DNA from: Acinetobacter pecorum
GTDB lineage: Bacteria; Pseudomonadota; Gammaproteobacteria; Pseudomonadales; Moraxellaceae
Reading direction: 5' to 3'
Assembly (NCBI RefSeq): GCF_014837015.1
Contig: NZ_JACSPT010000004.1
Coordinates: 62,001-126,000, forward strand
DNA length: 64,000 bases
In this document: piece by piece, positions 34,621 to 44,627 of the stretch
How positions within the stretch are numbered: the stretch's first letter is position 1
How the letters are laid out: the number at the start of each line of letters is the position of its first letter
Made by a program: the position numbers and the translations under genes
Notes under the pieces: generated by a model
Seen by the model: only the letters and a program-made list of their open reading frames with translations
What the model was told of the DNA's origin: nothing
Database searches by the model: none

Positions 34621-35052
34621 ATGTACCAATTTTGTTACGCCAGTAAAAGTACTTCTCCCAAAACTGATTTGCTTGAAGATTTAGCGAATATTTTGAAAGA
34701 GGCTCGTGATTTTAATTACCAGCATCAAGTTACAGGTGTACTGTATTTTGCTGATGGTTGTTTTTTTCAATGTCTGGAAGGTGAGTGTCTTACTTTAAAA
34801 AGTCTGCTGGTCGAGAGGCTGAATAAAGATCCGCGCCATCAGGACATTAAACTATTTGAAACCAAGGAAATTGAATATCCGAGTTTCCCGGACTGGTCGA
34901 TGAAATATATTTCTAAACGCAGTCAAATCCAGCAATTCTGTCAGGACATGGGATTTAATGACTTTAACCCTTTTGCATTTCAGCAAAGTCATGTTGATGC
35001 TCTATTGCTGCAATTATGTGTAGAGCAAGGTGAAGAACAAAAGTCAGCCTAA
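34621..35052 (+). CDS. BLUF-domain blue-light sensor (BlsA-like)
   Basis: The 143-residue stand-alone BLUF protein senses blue light through bound FAD. The photoactive residues are present: Tyr6, Asn32 and Gln50, plus Trp92 and Met94 in PDWSMKY. There is no output domain, so it must signal by protein contact, as BlsA of A. baumannii does with transcription factors. It lies 79 bases after the Anbu gene on the same strand, with no terminator visible between them. Read-through from the operon is possible. Confidence 0.92.
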   Translation: MYQFCYASKSTSPKTDLLEDLANILKEARDFNYQHQVTGVLYFADGCFFQCLEGECLTLKSLLVERLNKDPRHQDIKLFETKEIEYPSFPDWSMKYISKRSQIQQFCQDMGFNDFNPFAFQQSHVDALLLQLCVEQGEEQKSA

Positions 35053-35055
35053 ATA

Positions 35056-35083
35056 AAGCCCAACACTGGTTGGGCTTTTTTGG
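35056..35083. terminator. Bidirectional terminator
   Basis: The stem AAGCCCAAC/GTTGGGCTT has a four-base loop with T runs on both strands. It closes the BLUF unit and the convergent alr transcript. Confidence 0.85.
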
Positions 35084-35097
35084 ATCTTTAGATTAAA

Positions 35098-36168
35098 TCA
35101 GATTACTTTACGTCGTGCCCGATTGCTTAATCGACATAATAGTTCATAACCAATCGTACCATTGGCTGTCGCTACATCATCCACCAGACGGGTTTCCCCC
35201 CAAAGTTCGACTTCTGTACCTAATTGCACTTCTAATCCTGTGACATCAATAGCGATCATATCCATCGCTACGCGGCCAATCACGCGAGTTTGCTGACGAT
35301 TGATTGCGACATAGTTCTGTTTGGGGAAAGCACGAGGATAGCCATCACCATAGCCAATTGAAACAATGGCCAAAGTCATGTCCTGATCTGCGGTGAACGT
35401 CGAACCATAACCGACATGCTCACCCGCTTGAATATCATTCAAGGCAATAATTTCAGCTGTAAAGGTCATAACCGGTTTTAAATCCAGGTCATGTACATCA
35501 CGGTCTGCAAAGGGCGTCGCACCATAGAGCATAATCCCGGGACGGACATAGTCAAAATGCAATTCTGGATATTTATAGATTGCAGCCGAGTTACAGCATG
35601 AACCCATGAGTGGTGCACAGTCATTTTTCACTTCAAGGAACTGCTGGATTTGCTGTTCATTCAATGGATGATCGGCATCTGCATTGGCAAAGTGCATGGC
35701 AAGTACACAAGTAAAGCCTTCAGCTTTCAACTGATTGATCACGGTTTTAATCACATCAATTTTAAAGCCTAGACGGTTCATGCCGCTGTTCAGTTTGACC
35801 CAGACTTTTAGGCCTTTGGCGATATAGGTCTCTTTATGAGCCAGTAACCAGTCGAGTTGGGCCTGATGATGTACCACAACTTCAATATTCTGATCGATTA
35901 CAAGCTGCATTTCATCGGCTGAAAAAATACCTTCGATGAGCGTGATCGGCTGTAAATAGCCCAATTCACGAATTTCCAAGGCTTCTTGCAGGCAGGCGAC
36001 ACCAAAGGCATCGGTTTCGCTTAAGGCTGCTAAGCAGTCTTTAACTCCGTGTCCATAAGCATTGGCTTTCACCATGCTGACGATTTTCGCGGTTGGGGCA
36101 AGTTGTTTGACACGGTTTAAATTATATTGCAGCGCAGCGCTGTCAATATAAACTGTAGCTTGACGCAC
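35098..36168 (-). CDS. alr: Alanine racemase
   Basis: The PLP enzyme makes D-alanine for peptidoglycan. Lys34 in MVKANAYGHG holds PLP, and the second catalytic Tyr lies in HVGYGSTF. The 356-residue length is typical. The start is GTG at 36168, preceded by AGGAG. It follows dnaB on the same strand with a 49-base gap, the dnaB-alr arrangement common in gammaproteobacteria. Confidence 0.96.
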   Translation of the reverse strand: MRQATVYIDSAALQYNLNRVKQLAPTAKIVSMVKANAYGHGVKDCLAALSETDAFGVACLQEALEIRELGYLQPITLIEGIFSADEMQLVIDQNIEVVVHHQAQLDWLLAHKETYIAKGLKVWVKLNSGMNRLGFKIDVIKTVINQLKAEGFTCVLAMHFANADADHPLNEQQIQQFLEVKNDCAPLMGSCCNSAAIYKYPELHFDYVRPGIMLYGATPFADRDVHDLDLKPVMTFTAEIIALNDIQAGEHVGYGSTFTADQDMTLAIVSIGYGDGYPRAFPKQNYVAINRQQTRVIGRVAMDMIAIDVTGLEVQLGTEVELWGETRLVDDVATANGTIGYELLCRLSNRARRKVI

Positions 36169-36217
36169 CCTAAATTACTCCTAGAGGGACGATGGAAATG
36201 TGATGACGAGAGCCTGA

Positions 36218-37660
36218 TTACTCTTCATCATCATACTGAGCATAGAACTCAGGCGAGAGATTACTAAAGCGGGTATATTGACCTTCGAATGCCAGACGCA
36301 CGGTACCAATCGGGCCGTTACGCTGTTTGCCGATAATGATTTCAGCGGTGCCAGCTTCCTTTGATTCTTTGTTATAAACCTCATCACGGTAAATAAACAT
36401 GATCAAGTCGGCATCCTGCTCGATCGCACCGGATTCACGCAAGTCGGACATCACCGGGCGTTTGTTTGGCCGGTTCTCCAGCGATCGGTTGAGCTGCGAC
36501 AAGGCAATTACCGGACACTGCATTTCCTTCGCCAAGGCTTTTAAGCTTCGGGAAATTTCCGAGATTTCGCCAACACGGTTATCACCCATGCCAGGGACTT
36601 TCATCAGCTGCAGGTAATCGACCATGATACAGCCTAGTTTTCCGCCATGCATTTTGGCAATACGACGCGCACGGGCACGTAATTCTGTCGGTGGAAGCGC
36701 AGAAGAATCATCGATATACAGATTTTTTTCTTGTAAATGCACAATGGTACTGGTGACTTTTGACCATTCATCACTGTCCATTTTACCAGAACGTAAATGT
36801 CCCTGATGCACGCGACCAAATGAAGAAATCAAACGCATGGCGATCGAGTCGGCTGGCATCTCCATTGAATAGACCAGAGCAGGCAGGTTGTTATTGAATA
36901 AAACACTTTCGACCAGATTCATGGCAAAGGTGGTTTTACCCATGGAAGGACGCGCCGCGACAATAATTAAATCACCAGATTGCATGCCGGAAGTTTTGTT
37001 ATCCAGTTCCACAAAACCAGTAGTTAAACCGGTAATGCTGCCTTCCATTTGTGACAGTTCATTTAATTTATCAAATACGTCCGCAACCACCGAGTTGATC
37101 GGCTTAGGGCCTTGCGCTTTGGCATTGTTATTATGCTGTTCGGCAATCGAGAAAATATTCGTCTCAGCCAGATCCAGAATTTCACTTACTGTGCGGCCTT
37201 TGGTGTCATAGGCATTTTGTAAAATTTCAGAGCTGACTTTAATCATGCTGCGCAGGGTAGCAAACTCTTTAATTTTCCCAGCATAAGTTTCCAGGTTATA
37301 GAAACTCGAGGGTGAATCTGCCATCAGTTGCATCAAATACTCTTCGCCACCAATGGCATCGAGCAAGTTCTGTTTGATTAGCCAGTCATGTACCAGAACC
37401 GCATCATAAGGTGAGTTTTCTTTAGAGAGCTGTTCAATGGCGCGGAAAATATATTTATGTCGGGTAGCATAAAAATCATTTTCGGTCAGTACATCACCGA
37501 CCTGTTCAAAAGATTCAGCCACAGTCATAAGGGCAGCAAGTACAGCCTGTTCAATTGCTAAATTGTGGGGCGGGGTACGGAACTCCTTGAGATTGCTATT
37601 TTCAGTAACAATTTCCGGTTTAGTAATAGGTACCTTTTTGCTGGCATTCGCCTGTGACAT
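36218..37660 (-). CDS. dnaB: Replicative DNA helicase DnaB
   Basis: The hexameric helicase opens the replication fork. The N-terminal helical domain begins at about residue 30 (PPHNLAIEQAVLAALM). The RecA-like motor has Walker A AARPSMGKTTFA and the downstream VDYLQLM and ALSQLNR motifs. I use the ATG at 37660, preceded by AGGGA at good spacing; an open frame upstream adds eight unlikely residues. No intein is present in the Walker A region. Confidence 0.97.
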   Translation of the reverse strand: MSQANASKKVPITKPEIVTENSNLKEFRTPPHNLAIEQAVLAALMTVAESFEQVGDVLTENDFYATRHKYIFRAIEQLSKENSPYDAVLVHDWLIKQNLLDAIGGEEYLMQLMADSPSSFYNLETYAGKIKEFATLRSMIKVSSEILQNAYDTKGRTVSEILDLAETNIFSIAEQHNNNAKAQGPKPINSVVADVFDKLNELSQMEGSITGLTTGFVELDNKTSGMQSGDLIIVAARPSMGKTTFAMNLVESVLFNNNLPALVYSMEMPADSIAMRLISSFGRVHQGHLRSGKMDSDEWSKVTSTIVHLQEKNLYIDDSSALPPTELRARARRIAKMHGGKLGCIMVDYLQLMKVPGMGDNRVGEISEISRSLKALAKEMQCPVIALSQLNRSLENRPNKRPVMSDLRESGAIEQDADLIMFIYRDEVYNKESKEAGTAEIIIGKQRNGPIGTVRLAFEGQYTRFSNLSPEFYAQYDDEE

Positions 37661-37834
37661 ATAAATCCCTGATTTTAAATACAATGGTAAAATATCGTCG
37701 GAGATGAATAGCGTTTATTCACTACGAGATGAAATGATACGCGCTCTGATCAAAAATGCGAAGTGCAATTTTTTAGAAACACGAATGATAAAATGAATTG
37801 GGCAGTATTGACTAGATTATATTTTTTAGAAATA

Positions 37835-37864
37835 AAAAAGAGCATGCGAAAGCATGCTCTTTTT
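37835..37864 (-). terminator. Terminator of the rpsF-rpsR-rplI operon
   Basis: The 13-base stem AAAAAGAGCATGC/GCATGCTCTTTTT has a GAAA loop (TTTC on the minus strand). It lies 11 bases after the rplI stop. Confidence 0.9.
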
Positions 37865-37875
37865 GAGGCGAGAAA

Positions 37876-38322
37876 TTACTCAGCTACGATAGTAACCAGA
37901 ACTTCTGCAATAACATCATGGTGCAATTGGATTGCGATGTTAAATTCGCCAGTGTGACGAAGTGCGCCATTTGGAAGACGTACTTCAGCACGGTCTACTT
38001 CTAGACCAGCATTTGTCAACGCGTCAGCGATGTCACGAGTACCGATAGAACCGAATAGTTTACCTTCGTCGCCCGCTTTCGCAGTAATAACGATGTTCAC
38101 TTCGTTCAATTGGTCAGCACGTGCTTGAGCAGCAGCTAAAACATCAGCTTCAGCTTTCTCAAGTTCAGCACGACGAGCTTCAAAAGCAGCAGTATTTGAT
38201 TCTGTTGCAGCAACTGCCATACCTTGTGGGATAAGGAAGTTACGGCCGTAACCAGCTTTAACTGAAACTTTATCGCCTAGTTTACCTAGGTTTTTAATGC
38301 GTTGTAATAAGATAATATCCAC
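37876..38322 (-). CDS. rplI: 50S ribosomal protein L9
   Basis: The 148-residue protein has the typical N-terminal domain ([34 protein letters not shown]), central helix and C-terminal domain. It is the last gene of the rpsF-rpsR-rplI operon, nine bases after rpsR. Unlike E. coli, no priB gene lies between rpsF and rpsR. Confidence 0.98.
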   Translation of the reverse strand: MDIILLQRIKNLGKLGDKVSVKAGYGRNFLIPQGMAVAATESNTAAFEARRAELEKAEADVLAAAQARADQLNEVNIVITAKAGDEGKLFGSIGTRDIADALTNAGLEVDRAEVRLPNGALRHTGEFNIAIQLHHDVIAEVLVTIVAE

Positions 38323-38331
38323 AGCTCAACC

Positions 38332-38559
38332 TCACTTATGATTGTCAGTGTAAGGGATCAAAGACAAGTAGCGAGCTTGTTTGATAGCTAGCGCTAATTG
38401 ACGTTGGTAACGAGCTTTAGTACCTGTAATACGGCTAGGAACAATCTTGCCGTTTTCAGTGATGTACTGTTTTAAAGTGTCGATATCTTTGTAGTCGATG
38501 TACGTAACGTTCTCAGCTGTAAAGCGGCAGAACTTGCGACGACGGTAAAAACGTGCCAT
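38332..38559 (-). CDS. rpsR: 30S ribosomal protein S18
   Basis: The 75-residue protein has the hallmark [18 protein letters not shown] start and the C-terminal [21 protein letters not shown]. It pairs with S6 on the 30S platform. It sits 12 bases after rpsF with an AGGAG ribosome binding site. Confidence 0.98.
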   Translation of the reverse strand: MARFYRRRKFCRFTAENVTYIDYKDIDTLKQYITENGKIVPSRITGTKARYQRQLALAIKQARYLSLIPYTDNHK

Positions 38560-38571
38560 GTTATGTTCTCC

Positions 38572-38958
38572 TTAAGCTTCAGCAGAGTCTTGAGCGTGTT
38601 GTGCTTCTTCACGTTGAGCTTTACGCGCACGTTTTTCTTCAGCACTTTTAGCCAATAGTGACTCTTCAGTGATAGCGTTTTCACGACGGATGATAAGGCT
38701 ACGAATGATTGCGTCGTTATAACGGAATAATTCTTCAAGCTCATCAAGAGTAGTTTGACCACACTCAACATTCATAAGAATGTAGTGAGCTTTGTGGATC
38801 TTGTTGATTGGGTAAGCCAATTGACGACGGCCCCAGTCTTCAAGACGGTGGATTTGACCTTCAGCTTCTTTGATGTGAGTTAGGTAGCGTTCTACCATAC
38901 CAACTACTTGATCGCTTTGATCAGGGTGTACTAAAAGTACGATTTCGTAATGACGCAT
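38572..38958 (-). CDS. rpsF: 30S ribosomal protein S6
   Basis: The 128-residue S6 begins [18 protein letters not shown] and carries a charged C-terminal tail of alternating Ala/Glu/Arg. It is the first gene of the operon. Its AAGGAG ribosome binding site lies in a leader that resembles the S6:S18-binding autoregulatory motif. Confidence 0.98.
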   Translation of the reverse strand: MRHYEIVLLVHPDQSDQVVGMVERYLTHIKEAEGQIHRLEDWGRRQLAYPINKIHKAHYILMNVECGQTTLDELEELFRYNDAIIRSLIIRRENAITEESLLAKSAEEKRARKAQREEAQHAQDSAEA

Positions 38959-39000
38959 TGTCAGCTCCTTACGGTTTGGACAGCCCCAATTTAAGTAAAT
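38959..39000 (-). promoter_or_regulatory. Candidate S6:S18-responsive leader of rpsF
   Basis: On the minus strand, ACCGTAAGGAG places a CCG triplet directly before the Shine-Dalgarno sequence. TGTC and GACA on either side could close a helix around it. This resembles the known bacterial rpsF leader motif in which the S6:S18 complex binds near a CCG triplet and blocks translation. I have not modelled the fold. Confidence 0.4.
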
Positions 39001-39013
39001 TGAAGCAAGGAGT

Positions 39014-39029
39014 CACAACCAAAGTTGTG
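39014..39029 (-). other. Small hairpin in the rpsF leader
   Basis: CACAAC/GTTGTG closes on a four-base loop, within the predicted 5' leader of the operon. Its role is unknown. Confidence 0.4.
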
Positions 39030-39051
39030 TCGCAGTGTTTGCGAAGGGGGA

Positions 39052-39080
39052 ATTGTAGTGATCTTTAAGGATAATTTCAA
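39052..39080 (-). promoter_or_regulatory. Promoter of the rpsF-rpsR-rplI operon
   Basis: TTGAAA at 39080-39075 and TACAAT at 39057-39052 on the minus strand are exactly 17 bp apart. Transcription would start near 39045 and give a leader of about 87 bases. Confidence 0.7.
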
Positions 39081-39369
39081 CCAAATAAGAGATTTTTGCG
39101 AAATTATCTCTATAACCAGACCGATTATCACAACCTTATTTTGGCTTTAACCAAATTTGGACTGGTTAAATTCAGCACATGTATTGTTGCGAAGATCAAG
39201 CTGGACTTATCAGGTTAAAAATCTAGAAAAACTGAATAATCGGAGTCTGGAGCCAGAAAGATTGAATTTTTTTAAGCGATCAGGAAGATCGAGGTTTAGC
39301 TTTATAAAGCCGAATTTTTGATGCTGCTCTACAACTATTGGAAGCAGGGGATTAAGAGAAATCAAAATA
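39081..39369. other. AT-rich spacer between rpsF promoter and cyoE terminator
   Basis: About 290 bases hold no reading frame, repeat or RNA gene I can support. Confidence 0.4.
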
Positions 39370-39400
39370 AAAAAGATAGAGACTAACTCTATCCTTTTTA
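39370..39400 (-). terminator. Terminator of the cyo operon
   Basis: The stem GATAGAG/CTCTATC has a five-base loop, with TTTTTTATT following on the minus strand. It overlaps the cyoE stop codon. Confidence 0.75.
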
Positions 39401-40276
39401 AAAAAACACAATCTGTATAGATGGCGCAGTGGAGGTAAAACTAAAGATAATACTGATGACAGTAATCAGGATCACCGAGAACAAGAAATATTTCTTTGCC
39501 CAAAGTTGATCATTTTCAGCTTTAAATCCAATCACACCCAGATACAGCCAGTATATACACAGTAAATTTAGAACCACTGCATAAAGCCAGTTGGCATAAC
39601 CAAAGACAAATAACGCATTCATGATCAGTGTGAATAAAAACACGTAAACCAGTGATTCAACCTTGGTACGATGAATCGAACGCGCTACAGGCAAAATCGG
39701 AATACCTGCATTTTTGTAATCATCAAAGCGGTAAATCGCAATCGCCCATGAGTGAGGCATTTGCCATAATGCATAACCTAAAAAGATCAGTAATGCACCT
39801 AAATCAAATTGATTGGCTACTGCGGTATAACCAATGACAGGCGGAGCTGCACCAGAAATACTACCTACAACAGTTTGATGAATTGTGGTTCGTTTTGTCC
39901 ATAGGCTGTAAAAACCGACATATACGACAAAACCAATCACCGCGAATAAGAAAGCGTACGCATTTACCCAGAACCATAAAAGACTAAAACCAATAATGCC
40001 TAATACCAGGGCAAAGGCCAGGGCAACAGGTACAGAGATGGCTTTGGTGACGAGAGCACGATTTTTTGTGCGCTGCATTTTTTGGTCGATGTCCTGGTCA
40101 ATCACGTTGTTGACCACACATCCTGATGCTACGACAAGCGTAGTACCGAGCAAGGTAATAAGCAGGAGAAGGAAATCTACAGAACCTTGAGTGGCTACAA
40201 AGTAGCCACCCAAAGTGGTAACAAAGTTACCGAAGAGAATTCCTGGCTTAGTCAGGAATAAATACTTTTTCAGCAT
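39398..40276 (-). CDS. cyoE: Protoheme IX farnesyltransferase
   Basis: The inner-membrane prenyltransferase turns heme B into heme O for the cyo oxidase. It has about eight hydrophobic helices and the Asp-rich site NNVIDQDIDQKMQRTKNR (about 56-73). It has 292 residues and is the last gene of cyoABCDE, 10 bases after cyoD. Confidence 0.96.
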   Translation of the reverse strand: MLKKYLFLTKPGILFGNFVTTLGGYFVATQGSVDFLLLLITLLGTTLVVASGCVVNNVIDQDIDQKMQRTKNRALVTKAISVPVALAFALVLGIIGFSLLWFWVNAYAFLFAVIGFVVYVGFYSLWTKRTTIHQTVVGSISGAAPPVIGYTAVANQFDLGALLIFLGYALWQMPHSWAIAIYRFDDYKNAGIPILPVARSIHRTKVESLVYVFLFTLIMNALFVFGYANWLYAVVLNLLCIYWLYLGVIGFKAENDQLWAKKYFLFSVILITVISIIFSFTSTAPSIQIVFF

Positions 40277-40286
40277 GACGATCAGT

Positions 40287-40613
40287 TTAGATCATCATGT
40301 TGTAGTGTAGGTAGTTCATGATCCATACAGAACCTACTAGAAGAATAGCAATGGTTAAGATGGTATACACAAACGCAATTACGTTCCAGCGTTGCTCTGA
40401 AGAAGAGTTCATATGCAGGAAATAAATTAACTGCACAAGAATCTGAGCAACCGCAGTAATCGCAATGACGGTAATCAAAGTACCACGGCCAAAACCGCCT
40501 GCCATCACCATACCGAATGGAATTACGGTAAGGATGATAGAAAGGATGAAGCCAACAGTATATTGCTTAACGTTACCGTGTGATTCGCCAGCAGCGTTAT
40601 GATCGTGACTCAT
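40287..40613 (-). CDS. cyoD: Cytochrome bo3 quinol oxidase subunit IV
   Basis: The 108-residue subunit has three transmembrane helices and assists assembly of the oxidase. I start at the ATG at 40613 ([10 protein letters not shown]), preceded by GGGAG; its first base is shared with the last base of the cyoC stop codon (TAATG). The frame open upstream of this ATG lies inside cyoC. Confidence 0.95.
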   Translation of the reverse strand: MSHDHNAAGESHGNVKQYTVGFILSIILTVIPFGMVMAGGFGRGTLITVIAITAVAQILVQLIYFLHMNSSSEQRWNVIAFVYTILTIAILLVGSVWIMNYLHYNMMI

Positions 40614-41233
40614 TACAGAACTCCCATCAAGTAAACTACGCTGAATACACAGATCCAAACGATGTCAAGGAAGTGCCAGAACAAGCTTAGGCAAGCTAGA
40701 CGACGCGTGTTTGCAAGAGTCAAACCATATTTCTTGATTTGAACCATAAGCACGATCATCCAGACCAGACCAGAAGTTACGTGAATACCGTGCGTACCTA
40801 CCAAAGTAAAGAACGCAGATAAGAACGCACTTGTGCTTGGACCGTGACCCGCATGAACTAGGTGATTGAATTCATATAGTTCCATGCCGATGAAGATAGC
40901 ACCGAATACCCAAGTAATCGCTAACCAAGTCAGTACTTTTGCAACGTCTTTTTTGTATGCAGCAAGAACTGCAAAACCAAAGGTTACAGAAGAGATCAAG
41001 AGGGCGAAGGTTTCAGTAAGAACGAAACCTAAAGAGTCGCCAAACAGGTCTCTCGCACTTGGAGTACCCACAGGGATGTGGCTACTCAAAACAGCGAACG
41101 CAATGAAGAGTGTACCGAACAGGACAAGGTCACTCATCAAGTAAGTCCAGAAACCAAAGACAGTGATGTCAGTATCATCGTGATGATGATGCTCATCATG
41201 TCCGTGGTTATCGTGATGAAGTACTTCAGCCAT
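40613..41233 (-). CDS. cyoC: Cytochrome bo3 quinol oxidase subunit III
   Basis: The 206-residue subunit has five transmembrane helices and the family stretch [14 protein letters not shown]. The N-terminus is strongly His-rich ([15 protein letters not shown], about residues 5-19), longer than in E. coli CyoC and a possible metal-binding or proton-buffering tail. It is coupled by overlap to cyoD. Confidence 0.96.
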   Translation of the reverse strand: MAEVLHHDNHGHDEHHHHDDTDITVFGFWTYLMSDLVLFGTLFIAFAVLSSHIPVGTPSARDLFGDSLGFVLTETFALLISSVTFGFAVLAAYKKDVAKVLTWLAITWVFGAIFIGMELYEFNHLVHAGHGPSTSAFLSAFFTLVGTHGIHVTSGLVWMIVLMVQIKKYGLTLANTRRLACLSLFWHFLDIVWICVFSVVYLMGVL

Positions 41234-41237
41234 TGTC

Positions 41238-43226
41238 TTAGTCCTTCTTCAAGTGTTTTTCAAGAATCGCATAGCGTTCGTTTTCAATACGCTCAACTTC
41301 AGCAGCTGGAACATAGTAATCCACTTTCTTGGTGAAAGAAGACACGATGAAGCTAATGATAGAAGCAATGAACGTAACAACTACTAACCACCAGATGTGC
41401 CAGATTAAACCGAAGCCCATAATAGTGATGAACATCGCGATAACGAAACCAGCAGCACGGTTAGTCGGCATATGCACGTCTTCATACTTCGTCGGTTTTG
41501 CGTATGCAACACCATTTTCTTTCTCGATCCAGAAAGTATCAATACCATGGATCTTTGGAAGATGAGCGAAGTTATAGAATGGAGCAGGAGATGATGTCGA
41601 CCATTCAAGGGTACGACCATCCCATGGATCGCCAGTCAAATCTAGACGTTGCTCACGTTGTAGGAAACCAACCACGATTTGCATGATGAAACATACAATA
41701 CCTAGCGCAATCAGAACCGCACCAAACATGGCAATGTTTACATACGGATCCCAGTCCGGGTTGTCAAATGTATTCAAACGACGAGTCATACCCATGAAAC
41801 CAAGGATATAAAGCGGCATGAATGCAAAGTAGAAACCGAAGAACCAGAACCAGAACGCTGCTTTACCCCAAGTTTCATTCAGTCTCCAACCGAACATTTT
41901 CGGCCAGTAGAAGATGATACCTGCGAACATCGCGAATACTACACCACCAATAATTACGTTATGGAAGTGGGCAATCAGGAATAAAGAGTTGTGTACCAGG
42001 AAGTCCGCTGGTGGAACCGCCATCAATACACCTGTTAAACCACCAATACCGAAAGTCACAAGGAAACCAAGTGTCCATAGCATTGGGGTAGTGTATACAA
42101 TACGACCCTTGTACATGGTGAACAGCCAAGAGAAGATCTTCACACCTGTAGGAATCGCGATAATCATGGTCATGATACCGAAGAACGCGTTAACGTTGGC
42201 ACCTGCACCCATGGTAAAGAAGTGGTGAACCCATACAACGAATGACAATACTGTGATTGCTACTGTTGCATACACCATTGATTTGTAACCGAACAATGCT
42301 TTGCGCGAGAAAGTCGCAACAACTTCTGAGTAAATACCAAATGCTGGCAATACCAAGATATACACTTCCGGGTGACCCCAAGTCCAAATCAGGTTTACAT
42401 ACAACATTGGGCTACCACCCATGTCGTTGGTAAAGAAGTGGAAACCGAAGTAACGGTCAAGCGTTAACATTGCGATTGTTGCAGTCAACACTGGAAAAGC
42501 CGCAATAATCAATACTGCTGTACATAAAGATGTCCAGGTAAAGATTGGCATTTCCATAAGCTTCATGCCAGGCGCACGCATTTTGATGATGGTAACGAAG
42601 AAGTTAACACCCGTTAATAGCGTACCTAGACCTGAAATTTGCAGTGCCCAGATATAGTAGTCCATACCCACGCCTGGAGAATATTCGATACCAGACAGTG
42701 GAGGGTATGCCATCCAGCCTGTTGCAGCGAACTCACCTAACGCAAGTGATACCATCATCAGACCCGCAGCACCGGCGAATAACCAGAAGCTCAGAGAGTT
42801 CAATAATGGGAATGCAACGTCACGTGCACCGATTTGAAGCGGTACAGAGATGTTCATTAAACCAACTACAAGACCCATTGCCACGAAGAAGATCATGATC
42901 ACGCCATGGGCGGTAAAGATCTGGTCGTAATGCTCAGGGTGTAAATAACCTTCGCCGCCACCTTTTGCAAGGAACTGCTGAAGACGCATCATGATCGCAT
43001 CGGCGAAACCACGCACCAGCATGATCACAGATACGAAGATATACATGATACCAATTTTTTTATGGTCTACAGATGTGAACCATTCGTTCCACAGGTAGCC
43101 CCATTTTTTGAAGTAGGTAATACCGGCAACAACTACGATACCACCCAAGATCATCATTGCAACAGTTGCCAGTACGATTGGATCGTAAGGAATTGCATCC
43201 GGACCTAACTTACCTAAGAAGCTCAT
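41238..43226 (-). CDS. cyoB: Cytochrome bo3 quinol oxidase subunit I
   Basis: The 662-residue catalytic subunit reduces O2 to water and pumps protons. Key elements are [15 protein letters not shown] (CuB His and crosslinked Tyr), the His pair in [10 protein letters not shown], and [10 protein letters not shown] for the heme ligands. It lies between cyoA and cyoC with gaps of three and four bases. Confidence 0.98.
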   Translation of the reverse strand: MSFLGKLGPDAIPYDPIVLATVAMMILGGIVVVAGITYFKKWGYLWNEWFTSVDHKKIGIMYIFVSVIMLVRGFADAIMMRLQQFLAKGGGEGYLHPEHYDQIFTAHGVIMIFFVAMGLVVGLMNISVPLQIGARDVAFPLLNSLSFWLFAGAAGLMMVSLALGEFAATGWMAYPPLSGIEYSPGVGMDYYIWALQISGLGTLLTGVNFFVTIIKMRAPGMKLMEMPIFTWTSLCTAVLIIAAFPVLTATIAMLTLDRYFGFHFFTNDMGGSPMLYVNLIWTWGHPEVYILVLPAFGIYSEVVATFSRKALFGYKSMVYATVAITVLSFVVWVHHFFTMGAGANVNAFFGIMTMIIAIPTGVKIFSWLFTMYKGRIVYTTPMLWTLGFLVTFGIGGLTGVLMAVPPADFLVHNSLFLIAHFHNVIIGGVVFAMFAGIIFYWPKMFGWRLNETWGKAAFWFWFFGFYFAFMPLYILGFMGMTRRLNTFDNPDWDPYVNIAMFGAVLIALGIVCFIMQIVVGFLQREQRLDLTGDPWDGRTLEWSTSSPAPFYNFAHLPKIHGIDTFWIEKENGVAYAKPTKYEDVHMPTNRAAGFVIAMFITIMGFGLIWHIWWLVVVTFIASIISFIVSSFTKKVDYYVPAAEVERIENERYAILEKHLKKD

Positions 43227-43229
43227 GTC

Positions 43230-44324
43230 TTATTCTCCTTGAGAAGCAGTCGCATGTTCACCAGCTACATGAGCTTCAGAAGCAGACGCTTCATGAGCAA
43301 CAGCATCAGTTGCTGCAGCTTCTACAGGAGCTGAATGGTCAGCACCGTGGTAGTTACTCATATACTTGTGAATCACAGATTCAAACAAACCTTGCTCTAC
43401 AGAAGAGTAGTAAGTCACAGGGTGTGGCTTAGTAGGGTAAGGCTTCATTGCTTCGGCAGCAGCCTTCTCTTCAGGAGTCTTAGCTCTTGCAATAATCGCT
43501 TCGATCTGGTGAACACCACGGTTACCGTCACGTAAGCTTGCAAATTCAGCTTGGTCTAGAACAGTTTTTTGTACTGCATTAGGGTTAACTGAAGTACCGT
43601 TTCCTGCCTGAATAGCAGAAACCCATTCGGCAAACTGGGCATCAGTCACAGAATGTGCACGGAAGCGCATTTGTGAGAAGCCGTAACCTGAATAGTTTGA
43701 AGAGAAACCACGGTAGCCTTCAGCTGGGCTAGTTTCATCAGCTAATAGGTTGAGGTGAGTTTGCATACCTGCCATTGCATAAATCTGACCACTTAACGCC
43801 GGGATGAAGAATGAGTTCATCGTGAAGTTAGAGGTTAAACGAAGGCTTACCGGAGTTTTCTCTGGGAAACGCATTTCGTTGATTGTTGCAATACCTTGCT
43901 CAGGGTAGATGAAGATCCATTTAAATTGTTCAGCAATAACTTGAACAGTTAAAGGTGCTTTATCTGCTTCAATTGGACGGTATGGGTCATACTTGTGGGA
44001 ACCCCACCAAGTTAACCAAGCTAAAATACCAATAATAATGACAGGGATACCCCATACTACAATTTCAATCGCAGTAGAGTGTGCCCATGTAGGTTTATAG
44101 TCTGCGTCTTTATTCGATGCACGATATTTCCAACCGAACCATAATGCCATGATGATTGATGGAATAACCACCAATAGCATTAAATAAATCGCAGTCATCA
44201 TCAGGTTACTTTGACCTGCTGCAACTGGACCTTTAGAGTTCAGAAGTACCATATCACCACCACACCCGGTCAAGAGTGCAGTCATCGCAGATAAAGACAA
44301 TACAGCTAAAATCGTTTGTCTCAT
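43230..44324 (-). CDS. cyoA: Cytochrome bo3 quinol oxidase subunit II
   Basis: The 364-residue lipoprotein subunit has lipobox LLTGC (Cys21), two transmembrane helices and a periplasmic cupredoxin domain. Cys21 is the only Cys in the protein, so the CuA site is absent, which marks a quinol rather than a cytochrome c oxidase. The last 35 or so residues form an Ala/Glu/His-rich tail not needed for the fold. It is the first gene of the operon. Confidence 0.97.
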   Translation of the reverse strand: MRQTILAVLSLSAMTALLTGCGGDMVLLNSKGPVAAGQSNLMMTAIYLMLLVVIPSIIMALWFGWKYRASNKDADYKPTWAHSTAIEIVVWGIPVIIIGILAWLTWWGSHKYDPYRPIEADKAPLTVQVIAEQFKWIFIYPEQGIATINEMRFPEKTPVSLRLTSNFTMNSFFIPALSGQIYAMAGMQTHLNLLADETSPAEGYRGFSSNYSGYGFSQMRFRAHSVTDAQFAEWVSAIQAGNGTSVNPNAVQKTVLDQAEFASLRDGNRGVHQIEAIIARAKTPEEKAAAEAMKPYPTKPHPVTYYSSVEQGLFESVIHKYMSNYHGADHSAPVEAAATDAVAHEASASEAHVAGEHATASQGE

Positions 44325-44584
44325 TTTACAACCTCGGTGAAGAGTCCCATTCCCTAATTTAATATGGGATAGCGATTAAAGTGCACATGACTAAAAAAGG
44401 CTGATTTTTAAAAAAACATCCTTTTAATCATAATACACCGCTACGTTGTAGGGCATTATGCCTGAGATTAACGAACTAAGCTATATGTAAAGGTGCTTTA
44501 AATGCCTGTAATAAAAACCGATTTTGGTAGGATGATTTGGGTAATATTTATAGGAATTTTATTTCAATTTCAAAGTTATGTAAG
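44325..44584 (-). promoter_or_regulatory. Upstream region of the cyo operon
   Basis: This AT-rich spacer must hold the cyo promoter. TCCCAT (44345-44350) and ATGGGA (44364-44369) form an inverted repeat in what is probably the leader, about 20 bases before cyoA. I cannot point to a convincing -35/-10 pair. Confidence 0.4.
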
Positions 44585-44614
44585 AAAAAACGGGATGAAG
44601 ATTATCCCGTTTTT
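44585..44614 (-). terminator. Terminator of the GYF-RDD gene
   Basis: The stem CGGGAT/ATCCCG has a seven-base loop with A and T runs on both sides. It follows the stop by 14 bases. Confidence 0.8.
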
Positions 44615-44627
44615 ATTTGCTGCTAAA

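Noticed and set aside
41078..43432. Several plus-strand open frames opposite cyoB and cyoA
   Set aside because: They are complementary-strand shadows of highly conserved genes, without ribosome binding sites.
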